NCBI RefSeq assembly: GCF_050864855.1
Contig: NZ_JBOZWW010000069.1
Span: 1 to 5,743 of the forward strand
DNA length: 5,743 bases
Origin: Cardinium hertigii_C
GTDB lineage: Bacteria; Bacteroidota; Bacteroidia; Cytophagales; Amoebophilaceae
Direction: 5' to 3'
Below the pieces are notes generated by a model. That model was not told the DNA's origin. It saw nothing but the letters and a program-made list of their open reading frames with translations, and made no database searches. The translations under genes and the position numbers were made by a program. This document shows positions 1-5,540 of this stretch, piece by piece. Positions within the stretch are counted from its first letter, which is position 1. Every line of letters starts with the position of its first letter.

Positions 1-106
1 GAATCGAATCAGATAACTGGAATAAAGGATGTTTCGGGTTAAGAAAACTAGATAAGCGTTGCTCAAACAAACGCTCAAGGCTATTATTTATTTTCTTAGA
101 TTTCAT
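1..106 (-). CDS. Transposase, N-terminal fragment (partial, runs off the left edge)
   Basis: The minus strand is open from an ATG at 104-106 to the window edge and gives 35 residues beginning MKSKKINNSLERLF. The stretch LNPKHPLFQLSDSI (residues 22-35) is the best clue. Many IS5-like DDE transposases start with a short basic leader followed by a motif of this kind (N-x-x-H-x-L-x-x-L-x-x-x-I), just before the conserved tryptophan of the DUF772-type N-terminal domain. No catalytic residue is visible because the gene is truncated by the window, not evidently broken. There is no Shine-Dalgarno sequence upstream. If the window is circular, the protein would come from the same IS copy as the C-terminal fragment at 5658-5743, with the middle missing. 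Family assignment is from memory of the pattern only. Confidence 0.6.
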   Translation of the reverse strand, partial: MKSKKINNSLERLFEQRLSSFLNPKHPLFQLSDSI

Positions 107-220
107 CCTTATTTTGCAAGCTTTTTATACAAAACAACTCTAAAACTGGTTATTAACCAATACAAATTTAACCATTTATTTGCTGATTAACAAATAATTA
201 TACAGTATTTCAGGACCGAC
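1..220 (-). mobile_element. Insertion sequence, 5' (transposase-start) end, cut by window edge
   Basis: This is the end of an IS whose transposase starts at 106 and reads leftward out of the window. The element ends at the terminal repeat near 220, and the 107-205 leader between start codon and repeat is AT-rich and non-coding. The matching repeat and transposase C-terminus are at the other edge of the window. The IS family is uncertain: the transposase N-terminus resembles IS5-like DDE transposases, and TA next to the repeat would suit a family that targets TA. The catalytic DDE core is not in the window. Confidence 0.68.
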
Positions 221-222
221 TA
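206..222. repeat. Terminal inverted repeat of the IS, left copy
   Basis: The + strand reads TATTTCAGGACCGACTA. Its reverse complement matches 5524-5540 at 16 of 17 positions; the only difference is A at 215 against G. Read into the IS, the consensus is TAGTCGGYCCTGAAATA. The outermost TA may be target-site sequence and not part of the repeat proper. The transposase fragment at 1-106 lies on the IS side of it, as expected for a terminal repeat. Confidence 0.72.
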
Positions 223-332
223 ATTATGCTGTTCAGTATGCTAATGCCTCCAATGATGCTGCTAAGAGTTCTATGCTTGCTTCTAGTTATGCTATTCGTA
301 ATTTGACGTCTGCTAAAGATTATGTTAAATAG
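221..332 (+). pseudogene. 3' remnant of an unknown gene, cut at the IS end
   Basis: An open frame runs from the IS repeat to a TAG at 330-332. It encodes about 36 residues: NYAVQYANASNDAAK, then SSMLASSYAIRNL, then TSAKDYVK. The frame continues only a few codons into the IS repeat before a TAA at 195-197, so no proper start exists; the only internal ATG is at 273. The use of GCT, AGT, TCT and TAT codons and the Ala/Ser/Asn-rich, probably helical composition look like real coding sequence, unlike the non-coding DNA that follows. The simplest reading is that the IS inserted into, or recombined with, a gene and left its C-terminal end here. I do not recognise the protein. No convincing 5' half is visible near the other IS end at 5525. 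Confidence 0.5.
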
Positions 333-550
333 AAAAGTAAGGTATAAATATAGGACCTTGAGAGAGAAGTGGCTTGGTTTCTTTGGTTTTGTGGATTAGT
401 TTTCGATCCCTCAAATTTAAAACACAAAAAATCTTCCTTAAACTCAAAAATTAAATTCTAATCCAGAGTTCAGGTTAAACCATGGGAAATTCTTCTCCCT
501 TTTGCTTGATTGTAGGTTAACAAAACCCAAACATACCGATTTTAGGTGGA
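333..550. other. Non-coding stretch between gene remnant and oriT
   Basis: No open frame of note occurs on either strand: the minus-strand ATGs run into stops within a few codons. The stretch is AT-rich, with homopurine and homopyrimidine patches such as GAGAGAGAAG near 360 and TTGGTTTCTTTGGTTTTG near 374-391. The only symmetry I noted is the weak GGGA/TCCC pair near 484-499. It could hold a replication origin or a promoter, but I see no iterons, tRNA or clear promoter elements. Confidence 0.4.
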
Positions 551-600
551 CACACTTTACGGAGTAAAGTATAGTGTGCTATACTATACCCCCTATAGTG
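551..600 (+). other. oriT: Origin of transfer (oriT), pMV158/MobV type, nick at 578/579
   Basis: Three inverted repeats are packed together. ACTTTAC (554-560) pairs with GTAAAGT (564-570) around a GGA loop. AGTATAG (568-574) pairs with CTATACT (579-585) around a TGTG loop. ACTATA (583-588) pairs with TATAGT (594-599) around a run of five C. The first two share 568-570 and the last two share 583-585, so neighbouring hairpins exclude each other. TAGTGTG (572-578) followed by CTA matches the MobV nick motif TAGTGTG/TTA known for pMV158, with one change just after the nick. The order of arms also matches what I recall of that oriT. The predicted nick on the + strand is between G578 and C579, at the 3' edge of the TGTG loop. 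A MobV relaxase is encoded at 3511-5436, the matching enzyme. Cleavage is inferred, not shown. Confidence 0.85.
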
Positions 601-649
601 AAATTTTTATATAAACTTTAGGGAAAAAAGTTTTAATAAGATATTGATT

Positions 650-2287
650 TTACGCTTCTAAATGTGCTTCTTGCACTTCACATTCCCAGTTATCTACCAT
701 TCTGGTCGATTCATTGAAGTTGATGCCTAATAGTATAATGACTTTTTGTCTGAGTAAGTAAGGTCTATAGTATTCATGCTCTTTGATTTGTGCTAAAGCT
801 ATTTTCCCACTAGATTTGTACTTAATTTCTATAATATATATGACCGTTTCTAATTCTAGAACGATATCTGCCCTCCCTTGACTGGATAATGCTTCACTGT
901 GCATGTACATTTTTCTACCACCTAGAAAGCCCAACCCTTGCAATAGCATGTGCAGGTTACTATGGAATTGTTTTTCCTGTTTTGTATCAATGTAGTAAGG
1001 AAGAGTGGCAAAGGCCGTATTGATACTATCTATAAAGGTTTTGATTTTTTTACTGGCTAGTGCATGCCTGATCTTTTCTCTCTCTTGTATAAAATAATCC
1101 TTTATGCTCTTTTCTAGGCTATATCTTATACTCCTTTGAAAAGACTCTTCTATTTCTTTATTAGGGAATTTTAAGGTGTACAAACTACTAGCTTCATCAT
1201 AGCTATCAATGGTTAAATAGCCCGTTTGAAACATTAATGATTTTAAACTAATCTCATTTCTACTCCCAGTATACATTAGCTCGTCTCTAGTTGCTTTGAT
1301 TTGAAGATTGTCCATATTAAGCTCAAATCTATCAGGGTCTGCCAACATTTGGTTAATAAGTATAGTCGGGCTACCTGATTCATACCAGTAGTTCTCTAGT
1401 TTACCAGAATCTAAAAATCTTAGAGTAGACCAAGGATTATATACACTTGCTCCATCCTCATAAAACTTATAACCATTGTAATAAGTTGCAATGCGCCCCA
1501 TCACTGCTGATTCAGTTATTTTTTTATTTTCTTTTTCACTCCATTTTTTAGCAATAGTTTCTAAGTTTTCTGAGAATATGGTTTCTATTTCTTCTTGGGT
1601 ATATCCAAACATAGCATCAGAAGATGCATCAATAGTGATGTCTTTTAAATGATTGGCTCCTGAAAATACATCAGATAAACTAAATTTGCTTACACCAGTG
1701 ATAAAAGTGAATTGAAAATGTTTATTGAGTGATTTTAAAGTCATAAAGAAATCTTTCATAACTTTTATATTAGCCTTTTCTAGGTCAGAGCCTTTTGGTA
1801 GATTCACAATTGGTGCATCGTATTCATCTATAAGGACTACTATTTTCGATGCATAATAGCCACTTAATTTAGTCATATCTTCAATTAAAGAAGAAACCTT
1901 TGTTTTTAAAACCTGACCTGTAAGAGTTAATTTGTATGATGAAGCAATACGCGTAAGTAAATCTTCTAAAGATAACTCAAGTAAATCAGGTGTATTATTA
2001 TTTAACACTGAAAAGTCTAATCTAATCACAGGGTACTTTTTCCAGTCATACCCATTTTCTGGTTTACCTATATGACAATTTTTAAAAACTTCTTGTTCTC
2101 CGCTACATATAGTATCCAGTGTATCAATAAATAGTGATTTCCCAAATCTCCTAGGACGAGCTATGAAGATAGGATTTCTCTTTTCAATCAAATCTTGTGC
2201 ATACCGAGTTTTATCTACATAATAGCCTGTTTCAATCACTGATTTAACATCTGAATACCCAATAGGTAGTGCATGTATCTTACGCAT
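650..2287 (-). CDS. AAA-ATPase-like protein with C-terminal PD-(D/E)XK nuclease-like domain
   Basis: This 545-residue protein has the two-domain layout of the AAA-ATPase_like/PDDEXK_9 family. The N-terminus has the family signature LPIGYSDV (7-14) and GYYVDKTR (21-28). The Walker A motif is ARPRRFGKS (43-51, K50) and Walker B is IVVLIDEYD (149-157, D154 and E155). FTFITGVSKFS (193-203), YNGYKF (270-275) and YNPWSTL (283-289) are further family landmarks. The C-terminal nuclease fold shows GRADIVLE (471-478, D474) and IIEIKYK (485-491, E487 and K489), then an ALAQIKEHEYY segment typical of the family. All key residues are present and the length is usual, so it looks intact. Family members are expanded in Bacteroidota, including Amoebophilus-type symbionts, and their biological role is unknown; nucleic-acid processing or defence is only a guess. 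It is transcribed divergently from the recombinase, and no Shine-Dalgarno sequence precedes the ATG. Confidence 0.9.
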   Translation of the reverse strand: MRKIHALPIGYSDVKSVIETGYYVDKTRYAQDLIEKRNPIFIARPRRFGKSLFIDTLDTICSGEQEVFKNCHIGKPENGYDWKKYPVIRLDFSVLNNNTPDLLELSLEDLLTRIASSYKLTLTGQVLKTKVSSLIEDMTKLSGYYASKIVVLIDEYDAPIVNLPKGSDLEKANIKVMKDFFMTLKSLNKHFQFTFITGVSKFSLSDVFSGANHLKDITIDASSDAMFGYTQEEIETIFSENLETIAKKWSEKENKKITESAVMGRIATYYNGYKFYEDGASVYNPWSTLRFLDSGKLENYWYESGSPTILINQMLADPDRFELNMDNLQIKATRDELMYTGSRNEISLKSLMFQTGYLTIDSYDEASSLYTLKFPNKEIEESFQRSIRYSLEKSIKDYFIQEREKIRHALASKKIKTFIDSINTAFATLPYYIDTKQEKQFHSNLHMLLQGLGFLGGRKMYMHSEALSSQGRADIVLELETVIYIIEIKYKSSGKIALAQIKEHEYYRPYLLRQKVIILLGINFNESTRMVDNWECEVQEAHLEA

Positions 2288-2452
2288 AGCTTATTTTTTT
2301 CTATTTCGTTTCTTTGGGAACCATCCTGATTCAATTTTACAGCTTTTTAACCTAAGTTTTGTATACAGTCTATTTTATTTATCCTGATCTTATTGTAATC
2401 TGCTTAAATGTATTGGTTCATTCATGTATTTATAAAATAACTTTAGAACATT

Positions 2453-2480
2453 TTTGTAAATATATATTACAAATATTGTA
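2453..2480. repeat. Overlapping palindromes upstream of the recombinase gene (operator or core-site candidate)
   Basis: TTTGTAA (2453-2459) and TTACAAA (2467-2473) are perfect inverted arms separated by 7 bases. The right arm is reused in a second palindrome, TACAA (2468-2472) with TTGTA (2476-2480). The result is three half-sites of a TTGTA motif beginning about 55-80 bases before the recombinase start. This could be an operator or a tyrosine-recombinase core site. In such AT-rich DNA chance symmetry is also possible. Confidence 0.35.
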
Positions 2481-2488
2481 TATTTAAG

Positions 2489-2501
2489 ATCAAAATTTGA
2501 T
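2489..2501. repeat. Small palindrome ATCAAA-A-TTTGAT before the recombinase gene
   Basis: A perfect 6-base inverted repeat with one central base, 32 bases upstream of the recombinase ATG. It is a possible repressor or activator half-site pair. Evidence is limited to symmetry and position. Confidence 0.3.
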
Positions 2502-2533
2502 TGATAAAATACAAAAATGTCCATAAATAGATA

Positions 2534-3430
2534 ATGAAAAACCAAGATATTTTACTATATAAATTTGAGCGCTATTTAACGACCAATCGAAAGGCAAGCC
2601 AGCATACGGTTATAGCTTATAAAACAGATCTCATCCAATTTGTAGACTACCTAGTAGACAATACAGATCGAAAAATACTTACACAAACAAATAGGAACGA
2701 TATAATGGGGTGGATCGTCTCTTTAGTAAAAAGAGAACTAGACGCTTGCTCTATCAATAGAAAAATTGCAGCTATACGTAGGTTTTATACCTACTTACAA
2801 ATCATGGATTATATTATCGATAATCCTACTTCCCTGATTCGATATTTCAGAACCAAAAGTATGTTACCGGTCTTTTTGCTAGAAAAAGAGCTATTATATT
2901 TCTTAGATCATTATCCATTTGATGCTACTTTTACTGGTTTACGCGACAAGTTAATATTAGAGCTTTTATATGGTACAGGTATGCGTTTGTCTGAGCTTTT
3001 GTCAGTTCGTAGAACCCACATTGATCTTGTAGATGGTACGATTCATATTCTAGGCAAGTGTCATAGATCCCGTATTATTCCTTTTCCAAAGCCTCTAAAA
3101 CCAATCATACGCTCCTATTTGTCTAAAAAACGCAGATTGGGTCATGATGCTACTGAAGCATTATTGATAACAGGTCGGGGAAAGCCTTGTTACCCCAAGC
3201 TTATCTATCGCATCGTTAAAAAATACCTGTTGTCAAATGTTCAATCTAGTCGACACAGTCCCCATGTATTGCGCCATAGTTTTGCTACCCATTTGTTAAA
3301 CAGAGGCGCTACGCTATTAAGTATTAGATCCTTACTAGGTCACGCAAATTTGGCTACTACTCAGAACTATAACCAGGTCCATTTTACACGATTAAAAGAG
3401 GTATTGAACAAGGCACATACCAGGGCCTAA
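2534..3430 (+). CDS. Tyrosine recombinase / site-specific integrase, XerC/XerD-like
   Basis: This 298-residue protein has the usual XerC/D size and layout. Residues ~5-95 form the SAM-like core-binding domain, including the SQHTVIAYKTDLIQFVDYL helix and INRKIAAIRRFYTYL. Residues ~115-290 form the catalytic domain. All catalytic positions are present: R151 in YGTGMRLSE, K175 in LGKCHRSR, H244 and R247 in SPHVLRHSF, H270 in LLGHANL, and the nucleophile Y279 in TTQNYNQ. The enzyme should therefore be active in strand exchange. An ATG at 2518 leads to a stop after five codons, so 2534 is the start. The gene is divergent from the AAA-ATPase gene and convergent with the relaxase gene. It could be the integrase of a mobilizable element, a plasmid dimer-resolution enzyme, or a chromosomal-type Xer copy; the context favours one of the first two. 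Confidence 0.93.
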   Translation: MKNQDILLYKFERYLTTNRKASQHTVIAYKTDLIQFVDYLVDNTDRKILTQTNRNDIMGWIVSLVKRELDACSINRKIAAIRRFYTYLQIMDYIIDNPTSLIRYFRTKSMLPVFLLEKELLYFLDHYPFDATFTGLRDKLILELLYGTGMRLSELLSVRRTHIDLVDGTIHILGKCHRSRIIPFPKPLKPIIRSYLSKKRRLGHDATEALLITGRGKPCYPKLIYRIVKKYLLSNVQSSRHSPHVLRHSFATHLLNRGATLLSIRSLLGHANLATTQNYNQVHFTRLKEVLNKAHTRA

Positions 3431-3510
3431 CTATTTATTGAGTTGTGTTAAATAGGCGCATTTAGAATTTTATATTTTATGATGAAAATCAACTATATAA
3501 ATACATTTTG
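3431..3510. other. Short gap between convergent recombinase and relaxase genes
   Basis: These 80 AT-rich bases separate the 3' ends of two convergent genes, so a bidirectional terminator would be expected. I see only a weak AAAT...ATTT symmetry around AGGCGC (about 3450-3463) with no GC-rich stem and T-run, and so make no terminator call. Confidence 0.4.
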
Positions 3511-5436
3511 TTAAAGTTCTATTCCAATACTTTTATCGATAACTTCTTGCTTTCTTTTTGCCTTGTGCGCATCATCATCAATCGAGTAGTTTGATCGAAC
3601 ATCCCTAGCAATAGATCTCTGTAACTGTAGCAGGAAGTTAATCGTCTGACTGCCTAAGTTTTGTTGAAGTTGTTCATTCCAGTCTTTACCTGATTTTACA
3701 GCTATTTTAATGGGGGCTATGCCTACTGGTTTAGCCAGCTGATCTACCATCGTTTCTAGTTTTCTTCCCGCTTGATCTCCATCGAAAGCCAATACCACTT
3801 CTTGATTATTATGGCTAGCTCCTTCTAGTAGTTTACTGATTTCATTTGCTATACTGTTAGAAATAGTGCCACAAGTAGCGATATACATCGTACTATCTTT
3901 TTCTCCATACAACTGTTTATGGCTTAAGCCATCTATAGGGCTTTCTGTTATCACAATCTTTTCTACAGATACTTTAGCGCTACTTAATACAGCCAACCCA
4001 CGAGAAAGACCTTTTTGAAAATATTGCTTACTCGATAGTCTACCCTCTTGATTCCTAAAAAACTGGTAAGAAATCGTGCTACACATTATCCCATTGCCAT
4101 GACTGTCCAGTCCTTGGTACAAGCCAAATACAGCTTTTGTCCCTACTTGTAAAGATCTCCCAATATAAGGTTCATAGGTCGATGCTGCAATACCACGAGC
4201 CGTTAAGTAATTTTCTTCTCTTTTGTTTTCAATACCATAAAAGTATGCTTTTGCTAACTTTTCTTGTACCGATAGCTCTTTTAAATCATTGGATAACAAA
4301 AATTGATTTTTTAGCACCTGGTCATCCAAGTGAATGCTACTTAAACTTCGAATACAACGGTAACTAAATCCCCTATTTAGCATAAAATCCACTATCGTCC
4401 CTTTATCTTTATCATCTACTAAAGAGCTATACATCCAGTGGCCATGATTATTTAAGCTATTCTTAATCAATATTTTATCACCATCCTTGTGCATTACTGC
4501 CCATAATCTTGAGCTTTTATTTTTATCCAGTTCATAACCCATAGAGCATGCATGTTGTATTAAATTTACTTCTTGTTTGACACGATCTAAATCTGATCGT
4601 ATATTGTCTTTTATAAGATTACTATAGGTTTTTTCTGTCTCTGTAGCTTTTATCTTTTGTTTTTCAGCTTCTTGAGCATACTGATACAGTTGACCAACAA
4701 CCACTCGGTGGACTTGTTTGAAGTTTAATAAATGGGGTTGGGGTATGGCATCTTCGATTGATAGCCTCATGTTATTTTCTTTGTTAAGCGTATCCCTTTT
4801 AAACTGATCAATCGGTATATGGGTACGTCCCGTCAGATGTTGAGCTATGCCTCTACTCAAACCAAACCGCTCCATAGCGTGCGCATATTTATCTTGATAG
4901 GCCATCATCATGGTAGACCCGCCCATAAAGCTTTTGCCACTTAACCGGCCATCTTTACAGATGGGGACTACTACACAGTGTATATGAGGGGTCTTTTCAT
5001 CTCTATGTAGCGTGAAGCGAACTATATTTTCCGATCCAAACGTTTGACACGCAAATTCATAATTCGCTTTTTTCCATTCATTGAATAATTTTTCATCTTG
5101 TTCTATTGATTTCATGCGTTCATGGCTACCGGTCAGTATAATTCCTAAAGCTTTAACCGCATCTTTTCTGATTGACTTATGCCCTTTGTACCCTGATGCT
5201 ATTCTATCGTTAATATCTTCTATCAGACTTCCTTTTTTTAAAGGAGATAATTCTTCATTAAGACTCGTGAATTTGACGTCAATATGGGGGCCTAATAGTT
5301 CACCTATTGATGGATCTATACCGCTTTTAAAGCGTGTTGTATTTTCTGGTAAATTTTTTCTATCTATATGAGTGCCTATTCCTCTTATTTCTTTATATTT
5401 GGCTATATGCAGTATAGCATATTGTACACCTTCCAT
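3511..5436 (-). CDS. mob: MobV-family relaxase fused to DUF3991/Toprim primase-like module
   Basis: Residues 1-~225 are a Mob_Pre (MobV) relaxase. H23 in GIGTHIDRKN sits where MobM of pMV158 has its catalytic His22. IRKDAVKALGIILT (89-102) is a family motif, and LHRDEKTPHIH (143-153) is the HxDE...PHxH metal-binding motif with H144, H151 and H153. Residues ~251-295 are rich in Lys, Glu and Gln and may be a coiled-coil linker. SMGYELDKNKSSR to KGTIVDFMLNRG (298-356) resembles DUF3991, followed by a Toprim domain: E498 in IVITESPIDG, D552 and D554 in LAFDGDQAGR, and KDWNEQL (584-590). No CHC2-type zinc finger is seen. It should nick oriT at 578/579 and stay bound to the 5' end; a primase role is inference. 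M1 aligns with known MobV N-termini, so the start is secure. At 641 residues it is longer than MobM (494). Confidence 0.92.
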   Translation of the reverse strand: MEGVQYAILHIAKYKEIRGIGTHIDRKNLPENTTRFKSGIDPSIGELLGPHIDVKFTSLNEELSPLKKGSLIEDINDRIASGYKGHKSIRKDAVKALGIILTGSHERMKSIEQDEKLFNEWKKANYEFACQTFGSENIVRFTLHRDEKTPHIHCVVVPICKDGRLSGKSFMGGSTMMMAYQDKYAHAMERFGLSRGIAQHLTGRTHIPIDQFKRDTLNKENNMRLSIEDAIPQPHLLNFKQVHRVVVGQLYQYAQEAEKQKIKATETEKTYSNLIKDNIRSDLDRVKQEVNLIQHACSMGYELDKNKSSRLWAVMHKDGDKILIKNSLNNHGHWMYSSLVDDKDKGTIVDFMLNRGFSYRCIRSLSSIHLDDQVLKNQFLLSNDLKELSVQEKLAKAYFYGIENKREENYLTARGIAASTYEPYIGRSLQVGTKAVFGLYQGLDSHGNGIMCSTISYQFFRNQEGRLSSKQYFQKGLSRGLAVLSSAKVSVEKIVITESPIDGLSHKQLYGEKDSTMYIATCGTISNSIANEISKLLEGASHNNQEVVLAFDGDQAGRKLETMVDQLAKPVGIAPIKIAVKSGKDWNEQLQQNLGSQTINFLLQLQRSIARDVRSNYSIDDDAHKAKRKQEVIDKSIGIEL

Positions 5437-5483
5437 AGTCTATGGTTCATTAAGTATAAGATTAAATACATGGGAGATTTATG

Positions 5484-5501
5484 CCCCTTGTGACCAAGGG
5501 G
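5484..5501. repeat. GC-rich hairpin upstream of the relaxase gene
   Basis: CCCCTTG (5484-5490) pairs perfectly with CAAGGGG (5495-5501) around a TGAC loop, 48 bases before the relaxase start codon. It stands out in AT-rich DNA. No T-run follows on either strand, so it is not a standard intrinsic terminator. It may be a 5'-UTR control element, a protein-binding site, or a barrier to transcription from the neighbouring IS. Confidence 0.5.
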
Positions 5502-5519
5502 TGTGCACAAAATGTGCAC
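5502..5519. promoter_or_regulatory. Tandem TGTGCAC sites, possible relaxase operator
   Basis: TGTGCAC occurs at 5502-5508 and again at 5513-5519, spaced exactly 11 bases. The first is part of the 8-base palindrome TGTGCACA (5502-5509), and both contain the palindrome GTGCAC. Two copies on one helical face, directly next to the hairpin and upstream of the relaxase gene, suggest an operator or a two-unit iteron. The position also fits a promoter region, but no clear promoter boxes are visible. Confidence 0.4.
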
Positions 5520-5523
5520 TATA

Positions 5524-5540
5524 TAGTCGGCCCTGAAATA
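5524..5540. repeat. Terminal inverted repeat of the IS, right copy
   Basis: The + strand reads TAGTCGGCCCTGAAATA, the inverted partner (16/17) of 206-222. It marks the end of the IS on the transposase 3' side; the stop codon at 5658-5660 lies 118 bases further in. TA is the outermost dinucleotide at both ends, as would occur if one IS had duplicated a TA target. Confidence 0.72.

Larger units (their letters stand above)
2288..2533. promoter_or_regulatory. Divergent intergenic region with promoters for ATPase and recombinase genes
   Basis: The AAA-ATPase gene starts at 2287 going left and the recombinase gene at 2534 going right, so both promoters should lie in these 246 bases. The region is very AT-rich and has no gene. 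I could not place a convincing Bacteroidota -33/-7 promoter (TTTG/TAnnTTTG) on either strand. Its right half carries the palindromes listed separately at 2453-2480 and 2489-2501. Neither start codon has a purine-rich ribosome-binding site. Confidence 0.45.

Noticed and set aside
273..332. Possible small gene from the ATG at 273
   Set aside because: The coding-like signal starts upstream of this ATG, at the IS end, so it is an internal Met of the truncated frame.
484..499. GGGA...TCCC symmetry near the oriT
   Set aside because: Only a 4-base stem with an 8-base loop, not distinguishable from chance.
613..633. Hairpin AAACTTT/AAAGTTT as terminator of the AAA-ATPase gene
   Set aside because: The stem is mostly A-T with only one G-C pair and no T-run follows in the direction of transcription. 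It is too weak to call.
4137..4367. Open frame of 76 codons on the + strand
   Set aside because: It lies wholly antisense to the well-supported relaxase-Toprim gene and has no family motif.
5081..5371. Open frame of 96 codons on the + strand
   Set aside because: It is antisense to the conserved MobV catalytic region and so is best explained as a shadow of that gene.
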